The position numbers were made by a program, and so were the translations under genes. This document shows positions 1 through 8,924 of a DNA stretch of 51,909 nt, one piece after another. The stretch comes from Paracoccaceae bacterium (GTDB taxonomy: Bacteria > Pseudomonadota > Alphaproteobacteria > Rhodobacterales > Rhodobacteraceae): NCBI GenBank assembly GCA_019090795.1, contig JAHRVG010000131.1, positions 1-51,909 on the forward strand, read 5' to 3'. Below the pieces are notes generated by a model, which made no database searches, was not told the DNA's origin, and saw nothing but the letters and a program-made list of their open reading frames with translations. Every line of letters begins with the position of its first letter. The first letter of the stretch is position 1.

Positions 1-121
1 AGGGGGCGGGGTCGAACTACCGTTTGGCGGCGCTGGAAAATCTGGCCACGGTCGGGAAAAAGGGTTTGAGGCATTGTACGGCTTTTCGCAACTGAAAACT
101 GTCGCGGCCTTTCATGGATAG
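1..121 (+). CDS. Aldehyde dehydrogenase, C-terminal end (partial)
   Basis: The window opens inside this gene; only the last 39 codons (frame starting at base 2) and a TAG stop at 119-121 are present. The residues read GGGVELPFGGAGKSGHGREK and then GFEALYGFSQLKTVAAFHG. This matches the conserved C-terminal tail of NAD(P)-dependent aldehyde dehydrogenases (the PFGG-x-K-SG-x-GRE-x-G stretch). The family oxidises aldehydes to acids; the substrate cannot be judged from the tail. It lies 9 bases before the SDR gene on the same strand, so the two probably form an alcohol-to-aldehyde-to-acid or similar oxidation unit. It is too short to appear as a normal ORF call. Confidence 0.85.
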   Translation, partial: GGGVELPFGGAGKSGHGREKGFEALYGFSQLKTVAAFHG

Positions 122-130
122 GATAAGATT

Positions 131-877
131 ATGAGATTACAAGATAAAACTGCAATTGTGACGGGTGGTGCCTCTGGTTTTGGGGCGGGTATCGTGCGCA
201 AATTTTTGGCCGAGGGCGCGCGGGTGATGATTGCCGACATCAACGGGGATGGGGCAGTGGCACTTGCAGCAGAACTTGGCGAAAGTGCAATTGCCCAGAC
301 GGTTGATGTAGGCGATGGCGCATCGGTTCAGGCGATGGCGGATGCAGCGTTGGCAGCGTTCGGGCAGGTTGATATTCTGGTGAACAACGCAGGAATCTCC
401 CACATGCCTTCGTTATTGGAGGACGTCAGCGAGGCCGATTTTGATCGAGTTTTAAAGGTGAACGTAAAATCGGTTTACCTGACTGCTCGTGCGTTGGTGC
501 CGCACATGAAATCACGCGGGACGGGGATGATTTTGAACGTGGCAAGCACTGCGGGCGTTAGCCCGCGCCCAAATTTGAACTGGTACAATGCCTCTAAGGG
601 GTGGATGATCACCGCAACGCGCACTATGGCGGTGGAACTGGCCCCTGAAGGTGTGCGGGTCAATGCGCTCAATCCGGTTGCCGGGGAAACTCCGTTGCTG
701 AAAACCTTCATGGGAGAGGACACGCCGGAGATGCGGGCCAAGTTCCTGGCTACCATTCCGATTGGCCGCTTTTCTACCCCCGAAGACATGGGTAACGCGG
801 CCTGTTTTCTGTGTTCGGATGAGGCCAGCATGATCACGGGTGTCTGTATGGAAGTGGATGGCGGGCGTTGTATTTAG
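131..877 (+). CDS. SDR-family NAD(P)-dependent oxidoreductase
   Basis: This 248-residue protein is a classical short-chain dehydrogenase/reductase. The cofactor motif TGGASGFGAG is at residues 11-20, the NNAG motif at 85-88, and the catalytic Ser139 and Tyr152-x3-Lys156 are present, so the enzyme should be active. An acidic residue after the second strand (ADIN, Asp36) favours NAD over NADP. The length is normal for the family. The start is preceded by a GGATAAG ribosome-binding site. It follows an aldehyde dehydrogenase by 9 bases, which suggests joint oxidation of an alcohol or sugar-derived substrate. The substrate is not evident; annotations such as glucose 1-dehydrogenase or 3-oxoacyl-ACP reductase would be guesses. 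Confidence 0.9.
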   Translation: MRLQDKTAIVTGGASGFGAGIVRKFLAEGARVMIADINGDGAVALAAELGESAIAQTVDVGDGASVQAMADAALAAFGQVDILVNNAGISHMPSLLEDVSEADFDRVLKVNVKSVYLTARALVPHMKSRGTGMILNVASTAGVSPRPNLNWYNASKGWMITATRTMAVELAPEGVRVNALNPVAGETPLLKTFMGEDTPEMRAKFLATIPIGRFSTPEDMGNAACFLCSDEASMITGVCMEVDGGRCI

Positions 878-901
878 GCGCGGGTCTGCTATCCCCGCAT
901 T

Positions 902-1486
902 ATGGATGAACTGAGGATTGACTTTACCAGCGGTGCGGTTGCCCATCGTCGCCAGTTTGGCGGCGGGCGTGGGCAGGCTTTGCCGCGCGCGGTGGGGATG
1001 AAATCAGGCAAAACGCCGGATATCGTGGATGCCACGGCGGGGCTGGGGCGGGATGCTTTTCTACTGGCCTCATTGGGGGCAAAGGTGACGCTGATTGAAC
1101 GCTCACCCAGAATGCACGCACTGCTGGCCGATGCGCTGACGCGGGCCATCGACAGTGAAGTGGGCGAGATCGTGGGGCGAATGACCCTGCTGTTTGGGGA
1201 TGCAAAGGAGTTATTGCCTACGCTTTCGCCCGACGTCATCCTGATTGATCCAATGCATCCTGAACGCAAGAAATCAGCCTTGGTGAAAAAGGAAATGCGC
1301 CTAATCCGACAGATTGTTGGCGTGGATTCAGATGCCGCCGAGTTGATGAACGTGGCCCTGCGAGCGGCGCGCAAGCGCGTGGTCCTAAAGTGGCCGCAAA
1401 AGGCGGACCCGCTGGCAGGGGTGCCTGCGGCGTCACACCAGATCACTGGAAAATCCACGCGCTATGATGTGTTTATGGTGGGGTAA
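902..1486 (+). CDS. rsmJ: RsmJ-like class I SAM-dependent methyltransferase (16S rRNA m2G1516)
   Basis: This 194-residue protein carries the RsmJ signatures. The SAM-binding DATAGLGRDAF is at residues 43-53, and the family-specific IDPMHPERKKSALVKKEMR is at about 115-133, close to the E. coli LDPMFPHRQKSALVKKEMR. RsmJ methylates G1516 of 16S rRNA in the cytoplasm. The protein is shorter than the E. coli enzyme (about 250 residues) because the N-terminal part before the substrate region is reduced. It lies 24 bases after the SDR gene on the same strand; no strong ribosome-binding site is visible, so translation may depend on the upstream gene. The function is by homology to the family motifs. 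Confidence 0.85.
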   Translation: MDELRIDFTSGAVAHRRQFGGGRGQALPRAVGMKSGKTPDIVDATAGLGRDAFLLASLGAKVTLIERSPRMHALLADALTRAIDSEVGEIVGRMTLLFGDAKELLPTLSPDVILIDPMHPERKKSALVKKEMRLIRQIVGVDSDAAELMNVALRAARKRVVLKWPQKADPLAGVPAASHQITGKSTRYDVFMVG

Positions 1487-1531
1487 GGTGGCACAGCACC
1501 CAGCTGACGCCGGGCGCTGCCATTTGTTACA

Positions 1532-2932
1532 TTATACCAAAGACGGCAACCATAGCACGATCCACGGAAAGGCCACCAAGGTTGCGATTGTCACCGCATC
1601 GGCGATGAAAAACGGGGTTACGCCGACGAACACGTCCTGTACCGACAGGTCGTCGCGCACGCCAGCAACCACAAAGCAGTTTAGGCCGATGGGCGGGGTG
1701 ATCAGACAGAATTCAGCCATTTTCACCACCAGAATGCCGAACCAAATAGCGCACATCGGGCCAGACATGCCAAAGGTGCTGTCAGCGGCCGAGACCATTG
1801 CCCCGCCATTCAAGGCCATCACTGCCGGGTAAACCACCGGCAGTGTTAGCAGCAGCATTCCGATTGCGTCCATGAACATGCCCAACACCGCATAGGCCAG
1901 AAGGATCATCACCAGTGTAAGCATCGGTGATTGTTCGAGTGAAACAATCCAATCAGAAAACGCCCCCGGCAGATCGGCAAAGCCCAAAAACCGCACATAG
2001 ATTAGCACGCCCCAGATGATGGTGAAAATCATCGCAGACAATTTCGCCGTTTCCAGCAATGCGTCTTTCAACTGATTCCAGCCCATGCCTTTCATCAAAG
2101 CCATGATAAGGACAACAAAGGCCCCCAGCGCCCCGCCTTCAGTTGGCGTGCCCCATGCATCGCCACCAAACGGGTTGTAGATGAAAAAGATGATGATAAA
2201 GACCACAAAAAATATCGGAAACGCAGGTGGCAAAGACTTGAAGCGTTCGGCCCATGTGTAGCCTTTGATCGGTGGCCCATAGCTTGGCCAAATCAGCGCC
2301 ATGCCGATGATCAAACTGGCATATATCAATGCGGAAAAAGCCCCAGGTACGAAGCCTGCCAACAGTAATTTACCCACGTCCTGCTCAACGATGATTGCAT
2401 AGATCACCAAGATCGCGCTTGGAGGAATCAAGCTGGCCAATGTGCCAGCCGCCGCTACAACGCCTGCGGCAAGACGTTTGTCATATCCGGCCTCGAGCAT
2501 TTCAGGGATTGAAATGCGTGCGAATACAGCTGCTGTTGCAACGGATGCACCGGAAACCGCAGCAAAACCGGCTGTCGCGAATACCGTCGCCACCGCCATG
2601 CCCCCCGGCACCCAGCCAACCCAGCGTTTTGCCGCCTCAAACAGCGCCTTGGTCAGTCCGGCGTAATAGGCAAGATAGCCGATCAAAATGAACGTAGGGA
2701 TCAGCGACAAGGCCTGTGCCGCCACTTTGGAATGGGGTACTTGCCCCGCAGTTTTTACCGCAATGGTTAGCGCTTTGCCAAATTTTGAGGGGTCATAGCC
2801 GAATTTGGCCCAGAAAATCCATACCAATCCGATAAGGCCGGCAGCAGCGGCCGCAAAGGCCACCCGCATTCCCAGCAGAACCAAAACCAGCATACCGCCA
2901 GAAACAATCAATCCAATGTCAATTGGCTCCAT
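1532..2932 (-). CDS. dctM: TRAP transporter large permease (DctM)
   Basis: This 466-residue protein is hydrophobic throughout, with about 12 to 13 predicted membrane segments, and has the DctM pattern (GASVATAAVFARISIPEM, LIPPSAILVIYAIIVEQ, LTLPVVYPAV). It is the channel subunit of a tripartite ATP-independent periplasmic transporter and imports a carboxylate-type substrate with an ion gradient in the inner membrane. I chose the ATG at 2932 because it overlaps the TAA stop of dctQ (TAATG), a typical translational coupling. A longer ORF runs upstream but sits inside dctQ. The order dctP-dctQ-dctM is canonical. Substrate unknown. Confidence 0.93.
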   Translation of the reverse strand: MEPIDIGLIVSGGMLVLVLLGMRVAFAAAAAGLIGLVWIFWAKFGYDPSKFGKALTIAVKTAGQVPHSKVAAQALSLIPTFILIGYLAYYAGLTKALFEAAKRWVGWVPGGMAVATVFATAGFAAVSGASVATAAVFARISIPEMLEAGYDKRLAAGVVAAAGTLASLIPPSAILVIYAIIVEQDVGKLLLAGFVPGAFSALIYASLIIGMALIWPSYGPPIKGYTWAERFKSLPPAFPIFFVVFIIIFFIYNPFGGDAWGTPTEGGALGAFVVLIMALMKGMGWNQLKDALLETAKLSAMIFTIIWGVLIYVRFLGFADLPGAFSDWIVSLEQSPMLTLVMILLAYAVLGMFMDAIGMLLLTLPVVYPAVMALNGGAMVSAADSTFGMSGPMCAIWFGILVVKMAEFCLITPPIGLNCFVVAGVRDDLSVQDVFVGVTPFFIADAVTIATLVAFPWIVLWLPSLV

Positions 2933-3576
2933 TAGGACGTCCCCCCTTCGTTGGCATTGGAAACATGAGCTGCTTCGTCCAATGCCTGTTCTTTGGCGGA
3001 AAGCACCAGTGGCACAGCCACAGGTTCCGACAACCCAAGAACCAGTGCCCGCCCATAACCCCAAATCTGCAGCAACATGCGCAGGCACAGAATGGAAAAT
3101 GCAGTCGGTATCAATAGCTTGGCTGGCCAGAGCGGTAGCGCAAGGTCCATTGTGCTGTCATTGCTCCACAATGGCCGGTCAAACCCGAAACTTCGGTCAA
3201 AATGCGAAAAGGTGCCCCAAACCAGCAGCAACATTAACACCAGTGTCACCAGCGCGGTAATCAATTCGGCCCCCCAAAGAAGACGCCCGTTCAGACGTCC
3301 TACAATCATGTCCATGCGGATATGCCCGCCGGGGCGCTGAGTGTAGGAAATGCCTAGAAAAGCAATGATTGGCATGGAAATCTCGATCAGATCGACATAG
3401 CCTCTGAGGGGTGAATTGGCGATATTACGCCCGCCTACTGAAACCACGGCCAGACCGACCAACCCCAATACCGCTAGCCCGCTGATCAGTGCAAAGAACG
3501 TCTCAAGCTTGAAAAGCTTCTGATCCAGCATGCTCAGTGTAGAGTCGTCTTCTAGTATGGATGCACCACCAGCCAT
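2932..3576 (-). CDS. dctQ: TRAP transporter small permease (DctQ)
   Basis: This 214-residue protein has four hydrophobic segments, as expected for the small membrane subunit of a TRAP transporter. It contains the conserved stretch TQRPGGHIRMDMIVGRLNGR, which in DctQ proteins lies between the second and third segments. It pairs with DctM in the inner membrane and contacts the substrate-loaded DctP protein. Its stop overlaps the dctM start by one base, so the two are translated together. It lies 74 bases after dctP, with an RNA hairpin in between. The N-terminal start may be some residues internal to the ORF; the ATG at 3576 is close to a GGGGGCG stretch. Confidence 0.9.
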   Translation of the reverse strand: MAGGASILEDDSTLSMLDQKLFKLETFFALISGLAVLGLVGLAVVSVGGRNIANSPLRGYVDLIEISMPIIAFLGISYTQRPGGHIRMDMIVGRLNGRLLWGAELITALVTLVLMLLLVWGTFSHFDRSFGFDRPLWSNDSTMDLALPLWPAKLLIPTAFSILCLRMLLQIWGYGRALVLGLSEPVAVPLVLSAKEQALDEAAHVSNANEGGTS

Positions 3577-3607
3577 TTTCGCCCCCTTGAAAATTTACAC
3601 AAGAAAT

Positions 3608-3637
3608 AACCGCCGCGTACAATAGCACGCGGCGGTT
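3608..3637 (-). terminator. Intercistronic hairpin between dctP and dctQM
   Basis: A perfect 11-bp inverted repeat (AACCGCCGCGT with ACGCGGCGGTT) and an 8-base loop lie just after the dctP stop. On the transcribed strand it is followed by TATTTCTTG, a weak T-rich tail. It probably acts as a partial terminator or as a 3' stabiliser for the dctP message, giving more binding protein than permease, which is common in TRAP operons. The role is inferred from structure and position. Confidence 0.7.
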
Positions 3638-3650
3638 GTCATTATATGGC

Positions 3651-4655
3651 TTATTTGGCGATCATATTTGTGACCAGATCAAGAAGCTCTTGGCCAGGAA
3701 GCCCTTTGGCAGTGTTATCCTTGACCCAGGCAGCGGCCACCGGACCGGCAACACTTTCACGAAACGCCGCCAGTTCTGCATCGCTATAGACAATTTTATT
3801 GATGCCTTTTTCCGCAATTGCTGCGTTCAGGCCAGACATCACATTCTGGTTGTAGCTTTCGATATAATAATCCAGAGATTCTTTTACGGACCCAAGCAAT
3901 GCGTCGCGCTCACCGTCGGACAAGGAATCAAGTGCGTCGGTATTCACCACAACTGGACAGTTCAACGTGCCGGGGTTCAAATTTGTTGTGTACCAATTGG
4001 AAATTTCGGTGATGCCATAGGGAACCATCGCGTGCGCTGGAAAGGCTACGGATTTGATCACGCCACTGTCCATCCCCTGACGCACCTCGGTCGCGCTCAT
4101 CGAAGTCGGTACTGCACCCAATGAACCCATGGCTTTGCCGATACCACCGGTTGCCCGCACTGTAATTCCGGCGAATCCTGTCAGAGCTTCCGGGGCAGAG
4201 CCTACACCCATCACATTGTATTGCGGCATAGGTGTTGGCATTAGAATTGTTGCATTCCAACGGGCCAGATCGGCGATAACAGCGGGATGCTTATAAAGCG
4301 CCTCGGCGATCTCGCGCTCTTGTTGAAGTGAAGACACCCCAAGGAAAGGCAGCTCCATTACGGTGATTGAGGGGTTTTTGTCGCGGTGATAACCGGCACA
4401 AAACTGGGCCATTTCAAAGGCGCCGATGGAAATACCGTCAAGGTTTTCCTTGTTCTTGGACAGGCCCCCGTAGGAAATATTCATCGTGAAATCGCCATTG
4501 GTTTTGGCGCTGACCAGCTCTGCTATTTTCTCAACATGCTCGGTAAAAGCGCGGCGTTTTCCCCAGACAGATACGTTCCATTCAGTAGCAACAGCCTCGC
4601 CAGCAAAGGCGACGGCGATGGCGGCAATGGCAGTACGCCCTAATAGATTATTCAT
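3651..4655 (-). CDS. dctP: TRAP transporter solute-binding protein (DctP family)
   Basis: This 334-residue protein begins with a signal peptide (hydrophobic core IAAIAVAFAGEAVA, cleavage after AVA) and continues with the DctP fold. Family features include the segment ITVRATGGIGKAMGSLGAVPTSM, in which an arginine usually binds the substrate carboxylate, followed by EVRQGMDSGVIKSVAFP. It is the periplasmic receptor of the TRAP system encoded downstream. The ATG is preceded by AGGGAGAAG. The protein lies about 210 bases downstream of the cytidine deaminase stop and probably has its own promoter there. DctP proteins bind many carboxylates, and the ligand cannot be named from sequence alone. Confidence 0.92.
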   Translation of the reverse strand: MNNLLGRTAIAAIAVAFAGEAVATEWNVSVWGKRRAFTEHVEKIAELVSAKTNGDFTMNISYGGLSKNKENLDGISIGAFEMAQFCAGYHRDKNPSITVMELPFLGVSSLQQEREIAEALYKHPAVIADLARWNATILMPTPMPQYNVMGVGSAPEALTGFAGITVRATGGIGKAMGSLGAVPTSMSATEVRQGMDSGVIKSVAFPAHAMVPYGITEISNWYTTNLNPGTLNCPVVVNTDALDSLSDGERDALLGSVKESLDYYIESYNQNVMSGLNAAIAEKGINKIVYSDAELAAFRESVAGPVAAAWVKDNTAKGLPGQELLDLVTNMIAK

Positions 4656-4867
4656 GATCTTCTCCCTTTTGCAGGTTTGTTCCTGCGTGTGGGGAGAATC
4701 CTATCCGAGTGTTTGCGCGAATCCAAGGGGTGCTTGGTGAATCGAGCACTGTATTTTGATCGTCGGCGTTGATTTAAATCATTTTTCACAACTTCGTTAC
4801 AAAGCTGCGACAATTGCATCAAAACAGGCACAGGAGATCAGGCCTTTTTTTGATGGCCGTGCAAGGG

Positions 4868-5278
4868 CTACAGATCTTCGGAGGTAAAAGCGTGGGGCAG
4901 CAGCTCCCCGGCTTTGAAGGTTTGGCGCTGGCCATTTTGGGTGGTACAAATGACGATCATTTTACGGTTGAACTCGATCAGCGACTGACGGCAGATGCCG
5001 CAGGGTGACACCACCACATCGGCGGTTGTTGTTACACAAATCGCTTTGAAATCTCGGTGCCCTTGCGAAACGGCGGCGCCAATGGCTGTGCGCTCGGCGC
5101 AGATTGTGCCGCCAAAGCTGGCATTTTCCACATTGCATCCGGCTATGATATCGCCGTTTTCCAACAGCAACGCCGCCCCGACCGTAAATTTTGAATAGGG
5201 GGCATAGGCGTTGTGCATTGCCTTGGTGGCCGCTGCAAACAGGCGGTCAATCGTTTCAGTGCTCAGTTCATTTGTCAT
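4868..5278 (-). CDS. cdd: Cytidine deaminase
   Basis: This 136-residue protein matches the short tetrameric cytidine deaminases. The substrate motif NVEN is at 49-52, the zinc-site motif Cys60-Ala-Glu62 supplies one ligand and the catalytic glutamate, and PCGIC at 92-96 supplies the other two zinc cysteines. It converts cytidine and deoxycytidine to uridine and deoxyuridine. I chose the ATG at 5278; a TTG four codons upstream is possible but less likely. The gene overlaps the preceding permease by 11 bases and is the last gene of the nucleoside operon, which fits pyrimidine salvage after uptake. Confidence 0.95.
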   Translation of the reverse strand: MTNELSTETIDRLFAAATKAMHNAYAPYSKFTVGAALLLENGDIIAGCNVENASFGGTICAERTAIGAAVSQGHRDFKAICVTTTADVVVSPCGICRQSLIEFNRKMIVICTTQNGQRQTFKAGELLPHAFTSEDL

Positions 5279-6239
5279 AGGGTTGGCCAATCGCGGCTGG
5301 TGGGCTTGGTTTGCCGATAAATCCTGCCAGCAGCAGCACAGTGATGATGTAGGGCGCGGCCAGCATCAGCTGGCTGGGGATTTCGCCGATGAGCGGAAAC
5401 TCAAACCCTTGCAGGCGTGGGGTTGCTGCATCCAGAAAGCCGAATAACAAGCAGGCAAGCAGTGCGCGTACCGGGCGCCAGTTGCCAAAAATCACGGCTG
5501 CCAAAGCGATGTAGCCTTTGCCCGCTGACATCTCGCGTACGAAATTAGCGCCGTGGGATATTGACAGATAAGCGCCCGCAATGCCGCAAAGAACCCCGCC
5601 AACGATTAACGCCCGATAGCGCAGCCATGAAACCGAAATTCCGGCGCTGTCTACCGCTTCGGGTACCTCGCCCACCGCGCGCAGGCGCAGGCCGAAACGG
5701 GTGCGGTAGAGTACAAGTGACGCCAAAGGAACCGCCAGCAGGGCGGCATAGGTCAGGATGGAATGGCCGGAAATCAGTTCCCGATAGATAGTGCCAAACA
5801 GGGGGATGGCATCAAAAGTATCGGTGAACCACAATTCCAGTTTGCGAAACCGCTGGTCCCCGAAAAGGGAGGGTGTTTGACCGCCCTGATGGAACAGGGC
5901 AATGCCGATAACCACCGTTAGGCCAGAGGCAAGAATGTTGATCGCAAGGCCACTGACCACCTGGTCGCCCTTGTGGGTGATACAGGCGAAACCGTGCAGC
6001 ATGGACATGAAAACTGATGCACCAATCGCCGCCAACAGGCCGATCCAAGGCGAGCCGGTGACGCTGGTAACAGCGGCGGCAGAAAAGGCACCCATAAGCA
6101 ATTTGCCCTCTAGCGAGATGTCGACAACGCCGGAACGCTCGGAGAATATTCCGGCCATGGCGCAGAGGATCAGCGGCGTCGCCACCCGCAAGGTGGCATC
6201 AAAGGTTAGCAAAAGTTGATAAAGAAAATCAATCATCAT
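5268..6239 (-). CDS. Nucleoside ABC transporter permease 2 (NupQ/YufQ type)
   Basis: This 323-residue membrane protein belongs to the BPD-transporter family 2 permeases (RbsC/LivH-like). The typical EAA-like segment LRAVGEVPEAVDSAGISVSWLRYRA is in the second half, and 8 or more hydrophobic segments are visible. Together with the neighbouring permease it forms the membrane pore of a BMP-type nucleoside importer. The start overlaps the upstream permease by 11 bases and the end overlaps cdd by 11 bases, so the block is tightly coupled. Family context and the adjoining hydrolase and deaminase point to nucleosides rather than sugars. Confidence 0.9.
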   Translation of the reverse strand: MMIDFLYQLLLTFDATLRVATPLILCAMAGIFSERSGVVDISLEGKLLMGAFSAAAVTSVTGSPWIGLLAAIGASVFMSMLHGFACITHKGDQVVSGLAINILASGLTVVIGIALFHQGGQTPSLFGDQRFRKLELWFTDTFDAIPLFGTIYRELISGHSILTYAALLAVPLASLVLYRTRFGLRLRAVGEVPEAVDSAGISVSWLRYRALIVGGVLCGIAGAYLSISHGANFVREMSAGKGYIALAAVIFGNWRPVRALLACLLFGFLDAATPRLQGFEFPLIGEIPSQLMLAAPYIITVLLLAGFIGKPSPPAAIGQPYDK

Positions 6240-7350
6240 TGCCCCCTTTGCCGGGCAGTACCCGCGCCAGGAACCGCGCCAGCGGCGGGTTGAACATATA
6301 GGCCAGCGCGCCAGAGAACAGGATGATCATGCCTTGAATTAACAGCACCATTTCGCGGGTGATGGTTTTGAACTCGAAATCCAGCTCTGATCCGCCTTGG
6401 ATCAGCGCCCCAAACAACAGTGCCGCAAGAAAAATACCGATGGGGTGGTTACGTCCCATCAGGGCCACGGCGATGCCGGTGAAGCCGTAACCGGCGGTAA
6501 AGTTCAGAACCGCGCGGTGATTGACGCCGAGGATTTCATTGGTGGCCAAAAGCCCGGCAAAAGCTCCGGAAATGGCCAGTGTGATGATGATCACGCGCGG
6601 CACGTTGATGCCTGCGTATTTCGCGGCTTCCTGACTTTTACCCACTGCGCGGATTTCATAGCCCAGACGGGTTTTCCACACCAGAATATAGTAAACCAGC
6701 ATTGCCAACAGGGCGATAATGAAGGCGAGGTTGAGGGGCGAGGCGGCGATTTCAATACCGACAAGTGCTAGCATATCTTTCATAGTTGGCAGGAAAGCAC
6801 TGGCCGCGATCAAGGATGATTGCGGTGATTGCTGGCCTGGCTGGATCATTGGTCCTGCCAGCAGCCAAACCATCAGCGCGGTGGCGAGAAAGTTGAACAT
6901 GATGGTGGTGATCACGATATGGCTGTCACGTTTGGCCTGCAAATAACCCGGTATAAACGCCCAAGCCGCGCCAAAAAGCGCCGCTGTGGCAACGCTTATC
7001 GGGATCGCGACAATAGCGGGTACATAGGGGGCCACAACCAACCCAGCGGCAGCAGCACCAAGGCCTGCAACATAAGCTTGGCCTTCGCCGCCAATATTGA
7101 ACATCATTGCATGAAAGGCGATGCCCACAGCAAGGCCGGTAAAGATAAAGTTGGTGGTATAATACAGCGTATAGCCAAGGCTGTCGGGAAATAGATAGAA
7201 CGCGCCCTTGAACATCACCGCCAGCGCGTCAAACGGGTTTTCACCGATAAACCACACAATGACGCCACACACAAACAGCGCTGCCGCCAGATTGATCAGC
7301 GGCAGTAGAACCAGATCGGCCCAGCGGGGGAGGGGAGGTGTCGCGCTCAT
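6229..7350 (-). CDS. Nucleoside ABC transporter permease 1 (NupP/YufP type)
   Basis: This 373-residue protein has about ten hydrophobic segments and the family-2 permease loop LGYEIRAVGKSQEAAKYAGI, followed by VPRVIIITLAISGAFAGLLA. Homologues are the larger permease of the BmpA/NupNOPQ nucleoside importers. Its start codon overlaps the ATPase stop in an ATGA junction, and its end overlaps the second permease by 11 bases. The heterodimeric pair of unlike permeases is typical for BMP-type systems, unlike the single permease of ribose importers. Confidence 0.9.
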   Translation of the reverse strand: MSATPPLPRWADLVLLPLINLAAALFVCGVIVWFIGENPFDALAVMFKGAFYLFPDSLGYTLYYTTNFIFTGLAVGIAFHAMMFNIGGEGQAYVAGLGAAAAGLVVAPYVPAIVAIPISVATAALFGAAWAFIPGYLQAKRDSHIVITTIMFNFLATALMVWLLAGPMIQPGQQSPQSSLIAASAFLPTMKDMLALVGIEIAASPLNLAFIIALLAMLVYYILVWKTRLGYEIRAVGKSQEAAKYAGINVPRVIIITLAISGAFAGLLATNEILGVNHRAVLNFTAGYGFTGIAVALMGRNHPIGIFLAALLFGALIQGGSELDFEFKTITREMVLLIQGMIILFSGALAYMFNPPLARFLARVLPGKGGNDD

Positions 7351-8918
7351 GCTGCTTCTCCTGAAGTCAGGCCTGCCATCATCAGCCCAAGTGTATTTGT
7401 ATCAGCGTCTTTTGCATCGACAATGCCGACTTTCTGACCATCGTTCATCACCATGATCCGGTCGGCAAGCCCCATGACCTCTTCCAACTCGACCGATACC
7501 AAGACGATAGCGCAGCCCGCATCGCGTAGGGCGATAAGTTGTTTGTGGATAAACTCAATCGCGCCGACGTCAACGCCGCGCGTGGGTTGGCCAACAATGA
7601 GGACGCGAGGTTTTTCATACATCTCGCGGGCGATCACGATTTTCTGCTGATTGCCGCCGGAAAAGCTGTGGGCGTGTAGAAATGGGTTCGCCGGGCGCAC
7701 GTCGTAATGGTCCATCTGTTCCTGACAATGCTGCGTGATAGAGGCGCTGTCGAACAGAAAGTCGGCCCCCGCCACATCGGCATCCTGAAAACCGAGGATC
7801 ATATTTTCTCGGGCCTCAAAATCCAGAATAAGCCCGTGCACATGGCGGTCCTCGGGAATGTGGCCCACGCCCATGTTGCGCATTTCCTTGGGGCCTTTGG
7901 GCGTGCCCTTGGAAACAGTTGCGCCCAAAACCTCAAAGCTGCCTGCCGAGGGTACCCGCATTCCTGCCAGAATTTCCATCAAAGGGGTTTGACCGTTGCC
8001 AGACACACCGGCAATACCGAAAATCTCGCCGCCGCGCACCTCAAAGCTGACATCATCCAGTTCTTTGTGACCGCGTTCGTGATAAATCTCCAGATTGTTC
8101 ACTTTCAGTAAAACCTCACCCGGTTTCGCAGCGCCCTTGTCGACAGACAAAAGCACTTTGCGCCCCACCATCAGTTCCGCCAGTTCTTGCGGGTTCGTGT
8201 CTGCTGTATGACGATGCCCGACCATCTGGCCCGCCCGCATGATAGAGACGTTATCGGTGATCTCCATGATCTCGGCGAGCTTGTGGGTGATCAGTAGAAT
8301 GGTCACGCCATCCTCGCGCAGCACATTCAGAATTTCAAACAACTGCTTGGTTTCTTGTGGTGTCAGAACCCCGGTGGGTTCATCCAGAATAAGGATATCC
8401 GCGCCACCTTTGAGCGCTTTGATGATCTCGACCCGCTGGCGCATGCCCACGTTCAGATCGGAAATTAGCGCGTAGGGATCAACCGTCATACCGTAATTAT
8501 CTGCAAGGTGTTGCAATGTCTTTAACGTGGCTTTCTTGCCGTCTTTGAGCAGGGAGCCACCCTCCGAACCCAGCATCACGTTTTCTAGTACAGAAAACAT
8601 ATTTACCAGCATGAAATGCTGATGCACCATGCCGATCCCTTGGGAAATTGCATCCGCGCTACTGCGGATCGACACCTCGGCTTCATTCACATACATCTGC
8701 CCCGCATCGGCGCGGTGCAGCCCGTAGAGAATGTTCATCAAGGTGGATTTTCCGGCCCCGTTCTCCCCGATAATACCGTGGATGGTGCCCTTTTCAATTT
8801 TCAAATTTATATCTCGGTTGGCGCGAACCAAGCCGAAGGATTTGCTGACATCCTTCAATTCCAGCGCGATACGAGCGGCGTTTTGGCCGCTCGTAGGGTT
8901 TTGTGTGGCAGCACTCAT
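7347..8918 (-). CDS. Nucleoside ABC transporter ATP-binding protein (two-domain)
   Basis: This 523-residue protein contains two tandem ATP-binding domains, as in NupO/YufO and RbsA. The first has Walker A GENGAGKSTL at 51-60, a LNVGMRQRVEI signature and Walker B ILILDEPTG. The second has a degenerate Walker A (GVSGNGQTPL, with Gln in place of Lys) but an intact FSGGNQQKIVI signature, a known asymmetry of this class. It powers uptake through the two permeases. It lies 6 bases after the binding-protein gene and overlaps the next gene by ATGA. Confidence 0.93.
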   Translation of the reverse strand: MSAATQNPTSGQNAARIALELKDVSKSFGLVRANRDINLKIEKGTIHGIIGENGAGKSTLMNILYGLHRADAGQMYVNEAEVSIRSSADAISQGIGMVHQHFMLVNMFSVLENVMLGSEGGSLLKDGKKATLKTLQHLADNYGMTVDPYALISDLNVGMRQRVEIIKALKGGADILILDEPTGVLTPQETKQLFEILNVLREDGVTILLITHKLAEIMEITDNVSIMRAGQMVGHRHTADTNPQELAELMVGRKVLLSVDKGAAKPGEVLLKVNNLEIYHERGHKELDDVSFEVRGGEIFGIAGVSGNGQTPLMEILAGMRVPSAGSFEVLGATVSKGTPKGPKEMRNMGVGHIPEDRHVHGLILDFEARENMILGFQDADVAGADFLFDSASITQHCQEQMDHYDVRPANPFLHAHSFSGGNQQKIVIAREMYEKPRVLIVGQPTRGVDVGAIEFIHKQLIALRDAGCAIVLVSVELEEVMGLADRIMVMNDGQKVGIVDAKDADTNTLGLMMAGLTSGEAA

Positions 8919-8924
8919 AAGCGC

